Positions 62,931-64,000 of a stretch of 64,000 nt of DNA are shown here, one piece after another. Position numbers and translations under genes: made by a program. This stretch comes from Pseudomonas sp. ATCC 13867 (GTDB taxonomy: Bacteria > Pseudomonadota > Gammaproteobacteria > Pseudomonadales > Pseudomonadaceae), in NCBI RefSeq assembly GCF_000349845.1, contig NC_020829.1, forward strand, positions 4,471,001 through 4,535,000, given 5' to 3'. Numbering within the stretch: the stretch's first letter is position 1; every line of letters starts with the position of its first letter. The notes under the pieces were generated by a model that saw only the letters and a program-made list of their open reading frames with translations, did not search any database and was not told the DNA's origin.

Positions 62931-63848
62931 ATGCTACATAACGTCTCCGACCTCGACCTGCGCCTGCTGCGCATCTTCGCCTGCGTGGTGCGCTGCGGTG
63001 GCTTCTCCGCCGCGCAGGGCGAACTGGGCATGGGCCAGTCGACCATCAGCACGCACATCGCCAGTCTGGAGACGCGTCTGGGCTACCGCCTGTGCGAGCG
63101 CGGCAAGAGCGGCTTTCGACTGACCGAGAAAGGCGAGCGGGTGCTGGACTATGCGCAGAACCTGTTCGCCGCGCTGGGCGACTTCCGCGATCAGGTGCAG
63201 TCCCTCGCCGGACGCCTGGTCGGCGAGCTGCACCTGGGCCTGGCCGACAACATCGCCACCCTGCCCGAGGCACGCATCCACCAGACGCTGGCGCGCTTCA
63301 ACCGCCGCGATCAGGACGTGCGCCTGCATTTCCTCATCGAATCCTCCAGCCAGTTGGAGCGCCTGGTACTCAGCGGCCGCCTGCACCTGGCCATCGCCTG
63401 CTTCAGCCGGCGCCTGCCGAACCTGCGCTACGAGCCGCTGTACCACGAGCGAGTCGCGGTGTTCTGCGGACGCGAACATCCGTTGTTCAACAAGCCAGTG
63501 ACAGATGCCGGAGAGCTGGAAACCTGCGACTGGATTCAGCACGGCTATGCGGTGGCCGACGTGCAGTTGCCGGCCGACCCACGGCGCAGCACGGCCTTCG
63601 CCCAGCACATGGAGGCGGTGCTCCACGCCGTGCGCGCCGGCACGCACCTGGGCTACCTGCCTACGCACTACGCCGAGCGCTGGGTGGAACAGGGCCAGAT
63701 GCGCGCTCTGCTGCCGGACAGCCTCAGCTACGGCATCACCCACAGCCTGGTGGTGCGCGACGAGCCGGGGCACAACGAAGCGCTCCAGGCGCTGGTCGAG
63801 GACCTGCGCCTGGAGCACGGGGTAACGCCGATTAGCGCGGCGCGGTGA
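62931..63848 (+). CDS. LysR-family regulator
   Basis: A 305-residue LysR regulator. The helix-turn-helix is LDLRLLRIFACVVRCGGFSAAQGELGMGQSTISTHIASLETRLG (8-51), and the effector domain follows from about residue 92. Its stop overlaps the stop of the convergent aldehyde dehydrogenase gene by 17 bases. It may regulate that gene, but convergent neighbours are not the usual targets of LysR proteins. Start ATG 62931 gives the standard N-terminus. Confidence 0.87.
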   Translation: MLHNVSDLDLRLLRIFACVVRCGGFSAAQGELGMGQSTISTHIASLETRLGYRLCERGKSGFRLTEKGERVLDYAQNLFAALGDFRDQVQSLAGRLVGELHLGLADNIATLPEARIHQTLARFNRRDQDVRLHFLIESSSQLERLVLSGRLHLAIACFSRRLPNLRYEPLYHERVAVFCGREHPLFNKPVTDAGELETCDWIQHGYAVADVQLPADPRRSTAFAQHMEAVLHAVRAGTHLGYLPTHYAERWVEQGQMRALLPDSLSYGITHSLVVRDEPGHNEALQALVEDLRLEHGVTPISAAR

Positions 63849-64000
63849 TGTGCTTGATGTCGAAGAACGCCGACAGGCCCCACGGCCCCAGCTCGCGGCC
63901 GATGCCACTGCGCTTGCCGCCGCCCCAGGAGGTCTGCGGGAATACCACCTGCGGCGAGTTCAGCCAGACGTTGCCGGCTTCCAGATTCTCGGCGACGCGC
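63832..64000 (-). CDS. aldehyde dehydrogenase, C-terminal end (partial)
   Basis: The last 55 or so codons of an NAD(P)-dependent aldehyde dehydrogenase; the gene continues past the window. The visible end reads ENLEAGNVWLNSPQVVFPQT, then SWGGGKRSGIGRELGPWGL, then a DIKHIT strand, which is the family's conserved C-terminus. The substrate cannot be told from this part. Its 3' end overlaps the convergent LysR gene by 17 bases. Confidence 0.87.
   Translation of the reverse strand, partial: RVAENLEAGNVWLNSPQVVFPQTSWGGGKRSGIGRELGPWGLSAFFDIKHITAPR

Overview
The window is high-GC (about two thirds G+C by eye), densely coded chromosomal DNA of a Pseudomonas species. Gene content and order recall P. 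aeruginosa blocks brought together in a different arrangement: an epoxide-hydrolase/aldolase/LrgAB/flavodoxin/folM-folE-folX block (like PA3429-PA3440), a trxB/diguanylate cyclase/cysZ/.../slyD/ackA/pta/.../TetR block (like PA0849-PA0828) and an mqo/PA4642 block. These locus comparisons are from memory, not from a search. A REP repeat with core GTAGGAGCGAGCTTGCTCGC scattered through the intergenic gaps also fits a P. nitroreducens/citronellolis-like pseudomonad. I saw no rRNA, tRNA, CRISPR array or prophage.

Layout. 1-7.9 kb: end of an alpha/beta hydrolase, a class II aldolase, a WbqC-family protein behind an 8-codon minicistron, an LrgA/LrgB pair with a divergent LysR regulator, flavodoxin-cupin, and the tetrahydromonapterin genes folM-folE-folX, then two small conserved proteins. 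8-14.6 kb: thioredoxin reductase, a CHASE4-HAMP-PAS-GGDEF cyclase, CysZ, a glycosyltransferase and a DegV protein. 14.8-18.8 kb: stress and redox genes (an Old Yellow Enzyme with its TetR regulator and a shared operator, a nitroreductase, a glutathione peroxidase) and SlyD. 18.8-23.5 kb: DUF3565, AckA-Pta overflow metabolism and an acyltransferase. 23.6-30.2 kb: an OmpA lipoprotein, an MBL hydrolase, an AraC regulator, a di-iron-like hydrolase, an alpha/beta hydrolase with a TetR regulator, and an exported protein.

30.4-40.1 kb is the most specialised part: a 909-residue MalT-like LuxR regulator, an exported DUF1329 protein, a DUF1302 outer-membrane protein, an AlkK-like medium-chain acyl-CoA synthetase and a thiolase. 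They look like an uptake and activation module for fatty acids, alcohols or esters, and two intergenic regions share a putative operator motif.

40.2-54.6 kb: an MFS/AraC pair, a LysE exporter, a glycerate-dehydrogenase-like protein, DUF1835, RsmC, a lysine-type permease, a yybP-ykoY-like manganese riboswitch in front of a UPF0016 Mn exporter, a SnoaL protein, an epimerase, an M48 lipoprotein protease, a chemoreceptor, and a cluster of CPXCG, DUF2007 and an SRAP protein that lacks its catalytic cysteine. 54.7-64 kb: an acyltransferase, small proteins, a complete IS4-group insertion sequence sitting in a transcription terminator, a YajG lipoprotein, mqo with a long unexplained leader, a VOC protein, a PA4642-family protein, a LysR regulator and the end of an aldehyde dehydrogenase.

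Most genes are ordinary core genes. The items most worth following up are the degenerate SRAP protein, the terminator-splitting IS, the WbqC minicistron with its Shine-Dalgarno in a hairpin loop, the LuxR/DUF1302/DUF1329 module with its shared motif, and a second composite repeat family in three copies.
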